The position numbers were made by a program, and so were the translations under genes. Shown in pieces: positions 7,989 through 17,203 of a stretch of 35,753 nucleotides of DNA (the stretch's first letter is position 1; the number at the start of each line of letters is the position of its first letter). This DNA comes from an uncultured Pseudoflavonifractor sp. Its GTDB lineage: Bacteria; Bacillota; Clostridia; Oscillospirales; Oscillospiraceae. The notes under the pieces are model-generated. The model did not search any database. It saw nothing but the letters and a program-made list of their open reading frames with translations, and had not been told where the DNA came from. The stretch spans positions 1-35,753 of the forward strand of contig NZ_CALXEG010000034.1 of the NCBI RefSeq assembly GCF_944387275.1. Reading direction: 5' to 3'.

Positions 7989-10458
7989 CCGCCGTCTCTT
8001 CTGGCGCCTGGCCGGACGAAGCATCAGGGCCAACCTGAGCCGCCATCTGCTCACAGCCCTGGCCGTCTTTCTCTCCACCGTCATGCTCTTCTCCATCTTT
8101 ACCATCGGCGTCAACTACTTCCGCAATTTGCAGACCATGATGGACCGGCTGGACGGTGTGACCGACGCCCTCCTGTACGCCCCGACCCAGGAGCAGTATG
8201 AGCAGATTCAGTCTACCCCCGGGGTGGAGGTAGCAGGTATCCGGATATGGATCGGTCAGGAGACGATTCCAGGTGCGCTTGGCTTCGAGATTCCCTTACA
8301 GCACTGGTACTACGACGAGGCGGCCTGGGAGCACCAGATCCTCCCCATGCTCTCCGACGTGGTGGGAACTTACCCCCAGGACATGCTGGAGGTCATGATG
8401 TCCATTGATACCCTCAAACGGCTGGGCATTGATGAACCGGAGGTGGGTATGACCATCCACCTGACCCGGGATTACCAACTAACCGGCTGGTTTACCGACT
8501 ACACATCGGAGGACCGGGTGCTCCGCTCGGAGTCCGGAGCTCGGGAGCTCTATCCGGAGTTATGGGGCTGGGAAAGCTGCCAGCTGGGGGTATGCTGGTC
8601 TGAGGAAGGAACCTGGGAGACCTTGCAGCAGATTCCACTCACAGACGCGCAGCACTGGGCTTCCACGCCCCAGCGCTCCGTCGTTTCCCTAGAGCAGGTC
8701 CTTGGCCTGCTGGGATTTACAGCGCTGCTCATTCTGGTGGGCAGCTGCCTGTTTGTCAGCAACATTCTGTCCCTCTCCGTCCAGCATGATATCCGGTTTT
8801 ATGGTATGCTGAAGACCCTGGGGACCAGCCCCCGGCAGCTGCGCACCCTGGTGCGGGCAAAGGCCATACTGGCAGCTCTGGCCGGTCTGGTACCCGGCCT
8901 GCTGGCGGCGATGCTGCTCTGCCTGGAGGTGGTGCCCCGGGTGCTGGAGACATTGACCAACGACAATATGTCCGCCATGCCCCGGACGGTGAACTTTTAC
9001 CCCGTTATCTTTTTGGGCACCATTCTGTTTGTGGCGCTGACGGTGGCCCTGAGCAGCTGGAAGCCGGCCCGTCTGGCGGGAAAAATCTCTCCCATGCAGG
9101 CCTTGTCCTACACCGGGCTGCCGGGGGGACGCCGTGGCAAGACGGGGCGGAGAACCGGGCTGCGCTCCATGGCCCTGCACAACGTGTTCCGGCAGAAAAA
9201 GCAGGCTGTACGAGTCTTTGCCTCTCTCACCCTGGGGGCGGTGCTCATTCTGGCGGTAAACAGTGTGTTCCACCTGGACATGCCGGAGTATGATACAAGC
9301 GGTTATGACATTACCATATACAGCTCCTGGCAGACCAACCCGGAGGAGGATTCCATTTTTGCCCAGACCCTTAACCACTCCGCTATGGAGGCCATTGCCC
9401 AACTGGACGGAATCCAGGAGATAGAGATCACCCGGGAGTCCAGGCTGTATATCCAGAGCGACCCGAAAGTTCTTTGGCCCTATGCCAAGCAGTGGGCACG
9501 GCGGGCAAGTAAAGACGATCCGGCTGCCGTGGAAGAGAGAATGGAAGCATATCAGGCCAGCGCGGGCAAATTTGAGGACACACATGCGGTGACACTGGAG
9601 CTTTCTGTCCTGGAGGAGTATAATCAGACTGCGGAGCAGCCGGTAGATTTAAACGCCTTTGCCGCTGGAGATACCCTGCTGGTTTACGACAGCAGCAGAG
9701 AAATGGTGGACCAGCCGGAGGATCTTTCCGGCATGGTTGGTCAGACTCTGTCCATTCGCGGTCGGGACGGGCAGGTCCAGTCCTTTACCATCGGCGGAGT
9801 AGTAAGTGAGAACATTCCCCTGAAAATTGCTCCGGGCGGTACCGACCATGTGCCGGGGGTGCTGGTCAGCCAGGCTGGCATGGATCGGATCAATCCGGAT
9901 GCAGATATCCAGTATATCTGCATCAACGCCAAGGAGGGCCAGTTGATGACTTTGGATCAGGCCATTCAGGAGATTCTGGCTGTGGCCCCCGGTCACGTGG
10001 AGTATGTCAGCGCCGCCCGGGCTCAGGCCGACTACGCCCACAACCAGCAGACCGTAGCCCTGATGGGCAACGGCGTGTGCATTCTGATGGTGCTGATGGG
10101 GCTTATGAACTATGTGAATGTGATGGCCACCTCGGTGCAGACCCGCCGCCGGGAGCTGTCCATGATGGAGAGCCTGGGCATGACCCGCCGGCAGCTGCGG
10201 GCCGTGGTCATGTGGGAGGGGGGCATCTACGCCGTTTTATCCTCTGTCCTGTTCCTGGCAGGCTGCGGCATCCTGTGGGCCGCCTTTTCCGACACACACA
10301 TCGACACAGGGGTCCTGGCCTTCTCCTTTGTGTGGCCGCCCAGACTGGTGGCGGGGCTGGTGCTGGCTCTGTTGGTGCTGTGTCCCTGCATTTCCGCTCT
10401 GGCCTATTGGGTATCGTCCCGGGAGCCGGTGATTCAGCGCCTGCGGGAGACCGGCTGA
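7972..10458 (+). CDS. FtsX-type ABC transporter permease, two FtsX domains
   Basis: This 828-residue permease starts at ATG 7972, behind GGAAGGAGGGGG, inside the end of the ATPase gene. An N-terminal helix (about residues 20-45) precedes a long extracytoplasmic domain. A first FtsX helical bundle follows (VLGLLGFTALLILVGSCLFV region through about residue 370). A further helix near 420, a second large extracytoplasmic domain and a C-terminal FtsX bundle complete it (about 700-828, with MMESLGMTRRQLRAV). This is the duplicated architecture of large MacB/BceB-related permeases. Such proteins couple cytosolic ATP hydrolysis to periplasmic or extracellular work rather than classical transport. The gene looks intact. 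Confidence 0.9.
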   Translation: MFRIHNRRLFWRLAGRSIRANLSRHLLTALAVFLSTVMLFSIFTIGVNYFRNLQTMMDRLDGVTDALLYAPTQEQYEQIQSTPGVEVAGIRIWIGQETIPGALGFEIPLQHWYYDEAAWEHQILPMLSDVVGTYPQDMLEVMMSIDTLKRLGIDEPEVGMTIHLTRDYQLTGWFTDYTSEDRVLRSESGARELYPELWGWESCQLGVCWSEEGTWETLQQIPLTDAQHWASTPQRSVVSLEQVLGLLGFTALLILVGSCLFVSNILSLSVQHDIRFYGMLKTLGTSPRQLRTLVRAKAILAALAGLVPGLLAAMLLCLEVVPRVLETLTNDNMSAMPRTVNFYPVIFLGTILFVALTVALSSWKPARLAGKISPMQALSYTGLPGGRRGKTGRRTGLRSMALHNVFRQKKQAVRVFASLTLGAVLILAVNSVFHLDMPEYDTSGYDITIYSSWQTNPEEDSIFAQTLNHSAMEAIAQLDGIQEIEITRESRLYIQSDPKVLWPYAKQWARRASKDDPAAVEERMEAYQASAGKFEDTHAVTLELSVLEEYNQTAEQPVDLNAFAAGDTLLVYDSSREMVDQPEDLSGMVGQTLSIRGRDGQVQSFTIGGVVSENIPLKIAPGGTDHVPGVLVSQAGMDRINPDADIQYICINAKEGQLMTLDQAIQEILAVAPGHVEYVSAARAQADYAHNQQTVALMGNGVCILMVLMGLMNYVNVMATSVQTRRRELSMMESLGMTRRQLRAVVMWEGGIYAVLSSVLFLAGCGILWAAFSDTHIDTGVLAFSFVWPPRLVAGLVLALLVLCPCISALAYWVSSREPVIQRLRETG

Positions 10459-10478
10459 CCTGTTTTTAGGAGGTGCCT

Positions 10479-11156
10479 ATGGCCCAGCTTTTGTTGGTAG
10501 AGGATGATGTTCTGTTGGGGGAGGGGGTGAAATCCGCCCTGGAGCAGGACGGACATGCTGTGGCACTGGTCCACAGCGCCGCCCAGGCCCAGAAGCTTTG
10601 GCAGGCCGTCCGCTTTGACCTGTGTCTGCTGGACATCCGCCTGCCCGACGGCAGTGGCCTGGACCTGTGTGCCGGTTTCCGACAGACACGGGATACCCCC
10701 ATCATCTTTCTCACCGCAAACGACGCCGACGAGGACGTGGTCCGGGGGTTCCGGATGGGCGGCGACGACTATGTGACCAAGCCCTTTGCTCCGGAGGTGC
10801 TGCGCCAGCGGGTGCTGGCTGTGCTGCGTCGGACCAGAGGAACCGCGCAGATTGTCCGCGACCAGGAGCTGGAGATTGACCTGGAACGGCAGACAGTGAG
10901 GCGGCAGGGGGAGCCCATCCGTCTCACCGCCACCGAGTGGAAGTTGCTGGAGCGGCTGGTCCGCAGCCGTGGCCGGGTGCTCACCCGGACCATGCTGCTG
11001 GAACAGATTTGGGATGTGGAGGGCAGCTTTGTGGATGAAAACACCCTCAGCGTCCACATCCGCCGTCTGCGGCAGAAGCTGGAGCCAGACCCCCACAATC
11101 CCCGTTATATCGTCACAGTGTTCGACTTAGGCTACACCTTTGGGGAGATGCTATGA
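10479..11156 (+). CDS. OmpR/PhoB-family response regulator
   Basis: The 225-residue regulator starts at ATG 10479, behind AGGAGG at 10468-10473. A receiver domain occupies residues 1-115, with the acidic pocket E8-D9-D10, phosphoacceptor D52 (LLDIRLPDG) and the conserved lysine in VTKPF. A winged-helix DNA-binding domain fills residues 130-225 (RLTATEWKLLERLV, SVHIRRLRQKLE). Its stop overlaps the kinase start by 4 nt (ATGA). The partner kinase is destroyed, so the regulator is orphaned in this locus. It lies 20 nt after the permease gene and was presumably its regulator. Confidence 0.93.
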   Translation: MAQLLLVEDDVLLGEGVKSALEQDGHAVALVHSAAQAQKLWQAVRFDLCLLDIRLPDGSGLDLCAGFRQTRDTPIIFLTANDADEDVVRGFRMGGDDYVTKPFAPEVLRQRVLAVLRRTRGTAQIVRDQELEIDLERQTVRRQGEPIRLTATEWKLLERLVRSRGRVLTRTMLLEQIWDVEGSFVDENTLSVHIRRLRQKLEPDPHNPRYIVTVFDLGYTFGEML

Positions 11157-11299
11157 GACGATACCGACTGCGGGCGGCACTCCTGTGGGCCATCCTGGCT
11201 CTAAGCGGGCTGGGACTGCTGATTGCCGCCTTTTCTTTGGAGCCGCATTTCATGCCCTGGGCGGTCACCCTGTTCCTAGCGGTCTGTCTGGCCGTGCAG
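11153..11299 (+). pseudogene. Sensor histidine kinase, N-terminal stump only
   Basis: Translation starts as a normal two-component kinase in the expected position, overlapping the regulator stop. It has a basic N terminus (MRRYRLRAALLW) and two hydrophobic segments (AILALSGLGLLIAAF; PWAVTLFLAVCLAVQV). After about 49 codons the kinase-like sequence stops abruptly. No HAMP, DHp (H-box) or ATP-binding N/G boxes follow, and the remaining frame to 11557 is a shadow of the SLH protein frame. Everything catalytic is missing. Confidence 0.75.
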
Positions 11300-13919
11300 G
11301 TACAGCCTGGCCTACATGACCCGCCGCTATGTCCAGGAGCTGGACGCCTATTTCGAGATCGAGGCGGGCGACCTGAACGGCGACGGCCTGGACGATCTGG
11401 CGGTGTACACCGGACGCTACAGAGATGCGGACGGCAGGCGGTATGCACTGGTGGACGTGTTCTACGCCACGGGCAGCGGCACCTGGCAGGAGACGCCCTC
11501 TCAGGAGATCGCCGTGGCCGCGGGCTATACCGGCAGCTACAGCAAGATCGACTATAACAGCGACAACAACTGGAAAGAGGAGATCGTCAAGCACCTGGTG
11601 GTCACCATCGCCATGGGGGACATTGACCGGAATCTGAAGGACGAGCTGGCGGTGGTCTCCTCCGCCCCGGCCAACAACAACGACGCCGACAGCGTGGCCC
11701 ACTTCAGCCTGCTGGCCTGTGAGGAGGACGGCGGCCTGAGCCCCGTGGGCGGCATGGACAACGTGGCCCTCAACGACGGGGCGGGCAGCGGCATGATTTC
11801 CGCCGGCTGCGCCTTCGGCGAGTTTGCCACAATCGACAACGAGTCGGTCTCCGCCACCACCCTGATCATCGGAGGCTGGAGCGCCGGCAGTTCGGTGATC
11901 ACCAGGAATGAGGCCTCCGCTGGGTACAGCCAGGGCGCCTATTACTACGTCTACTACGACTACACCACCGGGCAGTATATCCAGTCCGGCTACCGCGCCC
12001 AGTCTCTGGGGGGCCACACCACTTCCATCTCCCAAGTCTTCAATCTGGAGGGCCAGGAGAACGGCGGCAACGGCGTGCGGGTGTACCCCACCCTGGCCCC
12101 CATGGCCGTGGCCTGCGGCGACCTGGACGGCGCCAAGGTGCAGAGCGTCAGCGACCAGGTGCTCTTCGGCACCCAGGTCATGGACTTCAGCCTGGAGACC
12201 GGCTTCGGCTCGGAGCTCTTCGCCTTTGACTTCTGCATGACCCAGGTGGACGACAACAACAACAAGGACAAGGAACAGCCCTGGATCGGCGACGTGGTGG
12301 TGGGCACCGTGGACTCCGACCCCGGCAGCAAGAACTGGCGGGAGACGTTCCTCTTTGTCACCGGCGTCCACCGCAAGAGCGAGATCAACACCAGCGACGA
12401 CTACTACTATATGGACCTGGGCGCCGTCTGGCGGAATGAGAACGCCAGCGAGGACAACGCCAAGGCGGGCTACCACGTCCTCTTCGAGGGCATCATGGCC
12501 AAGTCCAACGCCCGCAACGACCAGTACGGCACTTTCGTGAGCCTGGATCTGCCCGACGTGGGCAACGACTCGGTGATAATGAAGTTTGTGGAGAAGGGCA
12601 TCGTCTACACCGACCCCGAGGTCTTTGCGGTGCTTCAGGCCAGCCCCTACTTCTCCGACCTGGAGGAGGTCTACGGCTACATCGGCAACGGCGGCACCTC
12701 CTACGGGGAGAGCAGCGGCTCCAGCACCACCGGCGGCGCCTCGGCCTCTGCCTCCTTTGGTGCCTATGCCAGCGCCAAAGTGGAGCTCGGCCCCGCCGTG
12801 GAATTTGAGCATTCCCTGGTGGCCACGGCCAGCTATGACTACGGCTACTCCTCCGACAAGGAGACCGCTATCTCTTACAACAACCAGGCGGGCAGCGGAG
12901 ACAAGGTGGTAGTGTACACCATCCCCAACGTGCTCTATCTCTATGACGTCTATACGCCCGGCGAGAACGGCACAGGTACCTGGGAGCAGGTGGTCCTGAC
13001 CACACCCCTCCAGGCGGTGGTCACCATGCTGGATGTGGACGCCTATGATGAGGTGGCCGCCTCCACTGCCGGGCTGGAGCCCATCCGCGGAAGCGCCGAG
13101 ACCGGTCATGATATCCTTGTGACACCCGGCGACAACGGCAGTCTGAAGACCGACCCCGCCAACGCTCAGGAAGGCACCAGCGTGACAGTGACGGCGGAGC
13201 CGGAAGAGGGATATGAGCTGATCAGCGTGACGGTCACCGACGGTGACGGCCAGTTGGTGGATGTGACGGAGCAGGAGGACGGCAGCTGCATTTTCGTCAT
13301 GCCGGCCGGCGAAGTCACTGTGGAAGGGTTCTTTGCCCTGATCAACCCCGCCGACTGTCAGCGAAACGAAGCATGTCCCCTGTATGCGTACAAGGATGCG
13401 GATGTCAACGCATGGTACCACGATGCCCTCCACTACTGTGTGGACCGGGGCCTGATAAACGGCATGGGCGGCGGCGTGCTCGCCCCTGACGGGACGACCA
13501 GCCGGGCCATGCTCGTCACCATGCTCTACCGGCTGGAGGATGAGACCCAGATCACCGGCGACAACGGCTTTGCGGATGTGCCTGCGGACTGTTGGTACAG
13601 TCGGGCGGTGGCCTGGGCCGCTGCCAACGGCATCGTCAAAGGCTATGGCGACAAGACCTTCGGGTCGGAGGACGCCGTCACCCGGGAGCAGGTGGTTTCC
13701 ATCCTGTATCGCTACGCTGCCTATAAAGGGTACGACCTGGACAGCCGGGGCACACTGAACGGATTCCGTGACGGTGACCAGGTATCCGGCTGGGCTGCGG
13801 AGGCGATGCTCTGGGCCCTGGCCAAAGGCGTGGTCAACGGCAAAGGCAACGGGATTCTGGACCCCACCGGCGAGGCCGCCCGTGCGGAAATAGCCCAGAT
13901 CTTCATGAATTGCTTTTAA
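11300..13919 (+). pseudogene. SLH-domain surface protein, 5' end missing, fused to kinase stump
   Basis: Recognisable protein begins in mid-domain at about 11301 (YSLAYMTRRYVQELDAYFEI), one frame off from the kinase. It has no signal peptide or RBS. The first ATG is 11316, giving 867 residues if used. It opens with an FG-GAP/VCBS-like segment (AGDLNGDGLDDLAVYTG). A long extracellular region with further Asp/Asn-rich motifs follows, then a Bacterial-repeat/InlB-like module near residues 605-675. Three SLH domains close it (from about residues 690, 750 and 817; for example SLH3 WAAEAMLWALAKGVVNGKG). Intact relatives would be secreted and held to the cell-wall polymer by the SLH domains. As it stands the product could not be exported. 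Confidence 0.75.
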
Positions 13920-13922
13920 AAA

Positions 13923-13952
13923 GTCAGCGGTTTGATCCCGCTGATCTCCACA
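13923..13952 (+). pseudogene. Decayed tRNA-Ala 3' tail (T arm and acceptor)
   Basis: Four bases after the SLH stop lies a 30-nt sequence with a T stem (AGCGG/CCGCT), a T loop and an acceptor 3' strand. It matches tRNA-Ala except for a C-to-T in the loop, a T-to-G in the acceptor and a lost C in CCA. It is followed by a terminator hairpin. It looks like a second, older tRNA-linked scar. Confidence 0.65.
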
Positions 13953-13955
13953 AAA

Positions 13956-13988
13956 AGGACTTGAAACTGCGGTTTCAAGTCCTTTTTG
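13956..13988 (+). terminator. Terminator behind the SLH gene and tRNA tail
   Basis: A 12-bp stem (AGGACTTGAAAC / GTTTCAAGTCCT) with a TGCG loop is followed by a T run. Confidence 0.85.
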
Positions 13989-14047
13989 GCGCATAAGGGG
14001 AAGAGACGTGTTGCATTCACATTGCAGAAAATTGGTGTGCTTGATAT

Positions 14048-14161
14048 GCAGAAGCGGGAGAGAATCACCGCGGCCTGAGCCCGGGTGGAGGAGGTGCCGG
14101 GGGACAGGGTAGAGGAGGCCGTACCCGTGATGAGGCCCTGCTCCGTGACAAATCGGCCCCC
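14048..14161 (-). pseudogene. SLH-domain remnant on the minus strand
   Basis: Reading the minus strand from 14161 gives GGRFVTEQGLITGTASSTLS and then PGTSSTRAQAAVILSRFC. This is the C-terminal half of an SLH motif (GLI.G, then TRAQAAVIL.R). No SLH start, second repeat or sensible stop exists. Upstream it runs out near 14206, beside the tRNA promoter, and downstream it runs into the tRNA-tail terminator. It is a fragment of a second SLH protein in the opposite orientation to the one at 11300-13919. Confidence 0.6.
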
Positions 14162-14252
14162 TTTGTAGAGTACCACGTGCCATCCTCTATCACAGCGCAT
14201 CCCCAAGTTTAAGGGAGAGGAGGAGACGGCTAAAGATTTTTAAAATTTATAG

Positions 14253-14281
14253 TTGACAGCAGCAGGACGACCTGCTATAAT
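14253..14281 (+). promoter_or_regulatory. Promoter of tRNA-Ala copy 2
   Basis: TTGACA (14253-14258), 17-bp spacer, TATAAT (14276-14281). It sits the same distance from its tRNA as the copy 1 promoter, to within a base or two. Confidence 0.9.
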
Positions 14282-14310
14282 AAACAAGTCGTCACGAGAC
14301 GACAAAATAT

Positions 14311-14386
<76 letters not shown>

Positions 14387-14389
14387 AAA

Positions 14390-14424
14390 AAGACCTGAAA
14401 TCGTAAGATTTCAGGTCTTTTTTT
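14390..14424 (+). terminator. Terminator of tRNA-Ala copy 2
   Basis: A 13-bp stem with a GTAA loop and a T run, as behind copy 1. Confidence 0.9.
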
Positions 14425-14570
14425 GCTTGCCCGGTGAGGCGCAGGGCGCGCCCGTTTCCGGACCGGGGAATGCCGGCGGCCCCTGTTCCGACCCATTGCG
14501 GCCTGTGGCGGCGCAAGGAGGGAAGGAGACCTTCCGCGGGGGGATCAGCGCTGCTGAAGAAGGACATATT

Positions 14571-14610
14571 GCAAATCACCCCCTCCGGATATACCGGAGG
14601 GGGTGATTGC
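14571..14610 (-). terminator. Hairpin at the end of the peptide-uptake operon
   Basis: A strong hairpin of about 17 bp (around ATCACCCCCTCCGG / CCGGAGGGGGTGAT) lies 20 nt after the binding-protein stop on the minus strand. There is no clear U run, so it may stabilise the mRNA 3' end as well as end transcription. Confidence 0.6.
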
Positions 14611-14630
14611 AATGGGCTGTTGCAGAACGA

Positions 14631-16166
14631 TCAGCCTTCGATGGTCATGTCGCCGAAGTAGTAGACATAGGTGGCGGAGGAGCAGTCCAGCACGTTGCCC
14701 ACCCGCTTGTTGTACACGCAGTAGGTGGGGCTGTCATACAGAGGCACCCAGGGGCAGGCCTCGTTCAGATCATTCAGCAGGTCGATCATGGCGGCCTCGC
14801 GCTCGGCGTCGTCCTGGATGTAGGGGGCGGTCTGGATCTTCTCGATCAGCTCGTCGGAGATGTTGAAGGGATAGCCGGCGTCGGGGTCGAACATGGTCAT
14901 CATGTCCTCCACGCTCACCATGTTGGTGGCCATGGCGGTGATGCCCATCTGCATGTTGCCGCCGTACAGGTTGTCGAAGAAGACGTTGGAGTCCACGTAG
15001 CTGACGGTGGCATTGATGCCGATGGCGGACAGGTCGGACACAACGCACTGGGCCACGGCCTGAGAGTCGGCGTCAAAGACCTGGATCTCATAGGTCTGGC
15101 TCAGGTCCACGGTGGTGTTGGCCAGGCACTCCTTGGCCAGGTCCACGTCATAGCCCACAAAGGGGGCCTTGTCGGCGTAGTCGCCCATGACCTTGGGGGA
15201 GAAGTAGTTGGTGCTGGGGGTGCCGTTGCCGTTGTTGCAGATCTGGATGATGGTGTCCCGGTTGATGGCGTGGAACACGGCCTGACGGAAGGCATCGTCG
15301 CCCATCTGGACCATCACGCCCATGGTAGCCCAGCCGTCAAAGGACACGCAGTTCAGGTTCTCGTCCTGCTGGGCCTGGGTGAAGGAGGCCAGACCCATCT
15401 GGGCCACCAGGTCCACCTCGCCGGTCTGCAGGGAGATGAGGGCGGTGGAGTCCTCCACGCCGGCACTGACCTCCACGGTCTTGAACTCGGGGGCACCGTT
15501 CCAGTAGTCGTCACGGGCCTTCAGGGTGACCTTCCGGGAGGCGTCCACGCTCTCCAGAGTGTAGGGGCCGGAGCCCACGGGGGCGGTGGAGCTGTAGTCG
15601 GCGGAGGTGTCGTAGGTCTCCTCCTCGATGATGTACAGCAGCTCGGCCAGGATGTTCTGCCACTTGCAGTAGCTGTTGACCAGGTGGAGCACGATGGTGT
15701 AGTCATCCACCTTCTCCATGCCGGTGGAGATCAGGGTCATGTTGTACCGCAGGGTGGGGTCCTCAAGAACCGTGTTGTAGGAGAACAGCACGTCGTCGGC
15801 GGTGAGGGGGTTGCCGTCGCTGAAGGTCACGTCCTGGCGCAGCTTCATGGTCACGTCCAGGCCGTCCACCTCGTAGGTGTCCACCAGCATGGGGATCACG
15901 TTGCCGTCGTTGTCAAAGCGGAACAGGCAGTCGAACAGGGCGTGGTACACGGGCTTGTCGCCGTTGCCGTTGACCAGGGGGTTAAAGGTCTCGGAGGCCA
16001 CCAGGGTCAGGGCGCGCAGGGTGGTGTCCTGCTCGCCGCCGGTGGAGGTCTCGGTGCCGGTGGTGGCGCTGGGGTTCGAGGACTGCTCACCGGTGGAGCT
16101 GCTGCAAGCGCTGAGGAGGCCGAAGCACATCACCAGTGCAAGCAAAAGAGATAGGGCTTTCTTCAT
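14631..16166 (-). CDS. Peptide ABC transporter substrate-binding lipoprotein (SBP_bac_5)
   Basis: The protein has about 511 residues and is the last gene of the operon. Its N terminus is a lipoprotein signal (MKKALSLLLALVMCFGLLSA then Cys), followed by a Ser/Thr/Gly-rich linker. The body matches family 5 extracellular solute-binding proteins: an early TFNPLVNG segment, LRQDVTFSDGNPLTADDVLFS near residue 110, and GSGPY near 200. It would capture a peptide-like substrate outside the membrane for the importer encoded upstream. ATG 16166 is preferred because it gives a clean signal peptide; an in-frame TTG at 16175 is possible. No strong RBS is seen. Confidence 0.92.
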   Translation of the reverse strand: MKKALSLLLALVMCFGLLSACSSSTGEQSSNPSATTGTETSTGGEQDTTLRALTLVASETFNPLVNGNGDKPVYHALFDCLFRFDNDGNVIPMLVDTYEVDGLDVTMKLRQDVTFSDGNPLTADDVLFSYNTVLEDPTLRYNMTLISTGMEKVDDYTIVLHLVNSYCKWQNILAELLYIIEEETYDTSADYSSTAPVGSGPYTLESVDASRKVTLKARDDYWNGAPEFKTVEVSAGVEDSTALISLQTGEVDLVAQMGLASFTQAQQDENLNCVSFDGWATMGVMVQMGDDAFRQAVFHAINRDTIIQICNNGNGTPSTNYFSPKVMGDYADKAPFVGYDVDLAKECLANTTVDLSQTYEIQVFDADSQAVAQCVVSDLSAIGINATVSYVDSNVFFDNLYGGNMQMGITAMATNMVSVEDMMTMFDPDAGYPFNISDELIEKIQTAPYIQDDAEREAAMIDLLNDLNEACPWVPLYDSPTYCVYNKRVGNVLDCSSATYVYYFGDMTIEG

Positions 16167-16206
16167 TTCATCCAACTCACTTTCTCGCTCTTTGGCGTTA
16201 TTCCCT

Positions 16207-16222
16207 CTCCCCGGTAGGGGAG
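16207..16222. other. Intercistronic hairpin between the ATPase and binding-protein genes
   Basis: A CTCCCC-GGTA-GGGGAG stem-loop lies in the 80-nt gap between the ATPase stop and the binding-protein start. It has no U run. Such hairpins often protect the downstream cistron so that the binding protein is made in excess (inference). Confidence 0.45.
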
Positions 16223-16246
16223 CAGGTTACGAATAGGGGGCAGCAC

Positions 16247-17203
16247 TTACTCTGCCAGAAGGGGGTGGTGGCAGGCGCACAGGTGGCCTCCGCCGTAGTC
16301 CTTCATCTCCGGCGGGGTCTGACGGCACTCGTCGGTGGCGAAGGGGCAGCGGGTGCAGAACCGGCAGCCTGCGGGGGGATGGATGGGGGAGGGCATCTCC
16401 CCCTGGAGCAGCAGCCGGTCCTCCCGGTGGAATTCCGGGTCAGGCTCCGGCGCGGAGTCGATGAGCATTCTGGTGTAGGGGTGCAGGGGGTGGTCATAGG
16501 CCTCCTGGGTGGAGCAGATCTCGCACAGCTGGCCCAGGAACATGACGCACACCCGGCTGGAGATATAGCGCACCACCGCCAGGTCGTGGGAGATAAAGAG
16601 GTAGGTCAGGCCGTGCTCCTTCTGAAGCTGCTTGAGCAGGTTCAGGATCTGGGCCTGGATGGACACGTCCAAGGCGGACACGGGCTCGTCGCACACGATG
16701 AGCTTGGGGGAGGTGGCCAGGGCGCGGGCGATGCCGATGCGCTGGCGCTGGCCGCCGGAGAACTGGTGGGGGTAGCGGAAATAGGTCTCCGGGGCCAGGC
16801 CCACCTGGTCCAGCAGCTCCAGCACCCGGGCCTCGCGCTCTTTCTTCCCTATGCCCATGGCCCGCAGGGGCTCGGCGATGATCTCGCCCACCGTGAAGTG
16901 GGGGTCCAGGGAGGAGAAGGGGTCCTGGAAAATGATCTGGAGCTCGGAGCGCTTTTTCCGCAGCTGTCCGCCGCTGAGTTTGCCCAGGTCCTCGCCCTCC
17001 AGCAGCACCTTTCCATTGGTGGGCTCGATGAGCCGCAGGATCAGCCGGCCCAGGGTGGATTTTCCGCAGCCGGATTCGCCCACCAGGGCCAGGGTCTCGC
17101 CGGCATAGACCTCAAAGCTCACGCCGTCCACGGCCTTGACCTTTCCGGCGTTGGTCTTGAAGTACTTGACCAGATTCTCTACTTTCAGCAGTACGTCGCT
17201 CAT
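16247..17203 (-). CDS. oppF: Oligopeptide/dipeptide ABC transporter ATPase (OppF-type)
   Basis: This 318-residue ATPase is the second of a pair that drives peptide import. Walker A GESGCGKST lies near residues 38-46, the signature FSGGQRQRIGIARAL near 148-162, and Walker B LIVCDEPVSALD follows. The C-terminal oligo_HPY region (HPLHPYTRMLI) and the CRFCTRCPFATDEC cysteine cluster are characteristic of OppD/OppF proteins, some of which carry an Fe-S cluster there. Its ATG overlaps the stop of the preceding ATPase gene (ATGA). The symbol follows gene order; a Dpp assignment is equally possible. Confidence 0.92.
   Translation of the reverse strand: MSDVLLKVENLVKYFKTNAGKVKAVDGVSFEVYAGETLALVGESGCGKSTLGRLILRLIEPTNGKVLLEGEDLGKLSGGQLRKKRSELQIIFQDPFSSLDPHFTVGEIIAEPLRAMGIGKKEREARVLELLDQVGLAPETYFRYPHQFSGGQRQRIGIARALATSPKLIVCDEPVSALDVSIQAQILNLLKQLQKEHGLTYLFISHDLAVVRYISSRVCVMFLGQLCEICSTQEAYDHPLHPYTRMLIDSAPEPDPEFHREDRLLLQGEMPSPIHPPAGCRFCTRCPFATDECRQTPPEMKDYGGGHLCACHHPLLAE

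Noticed and set aside
11300..13919. Intact secreted surface protein starting at ATG 11316
   Set aside because: There is no RBS or signal peptide, and domain sequence extends upstream of that ATG into the kinase junction.
11265..14183. 972-codon open frame on the minus strand opposite the SLH gene
   Set aside because: Shadow of a GC-rich gene: Ala/Gly/Val/His-rich with no family motif, while the plus strand encodes recognisable SLH domains.
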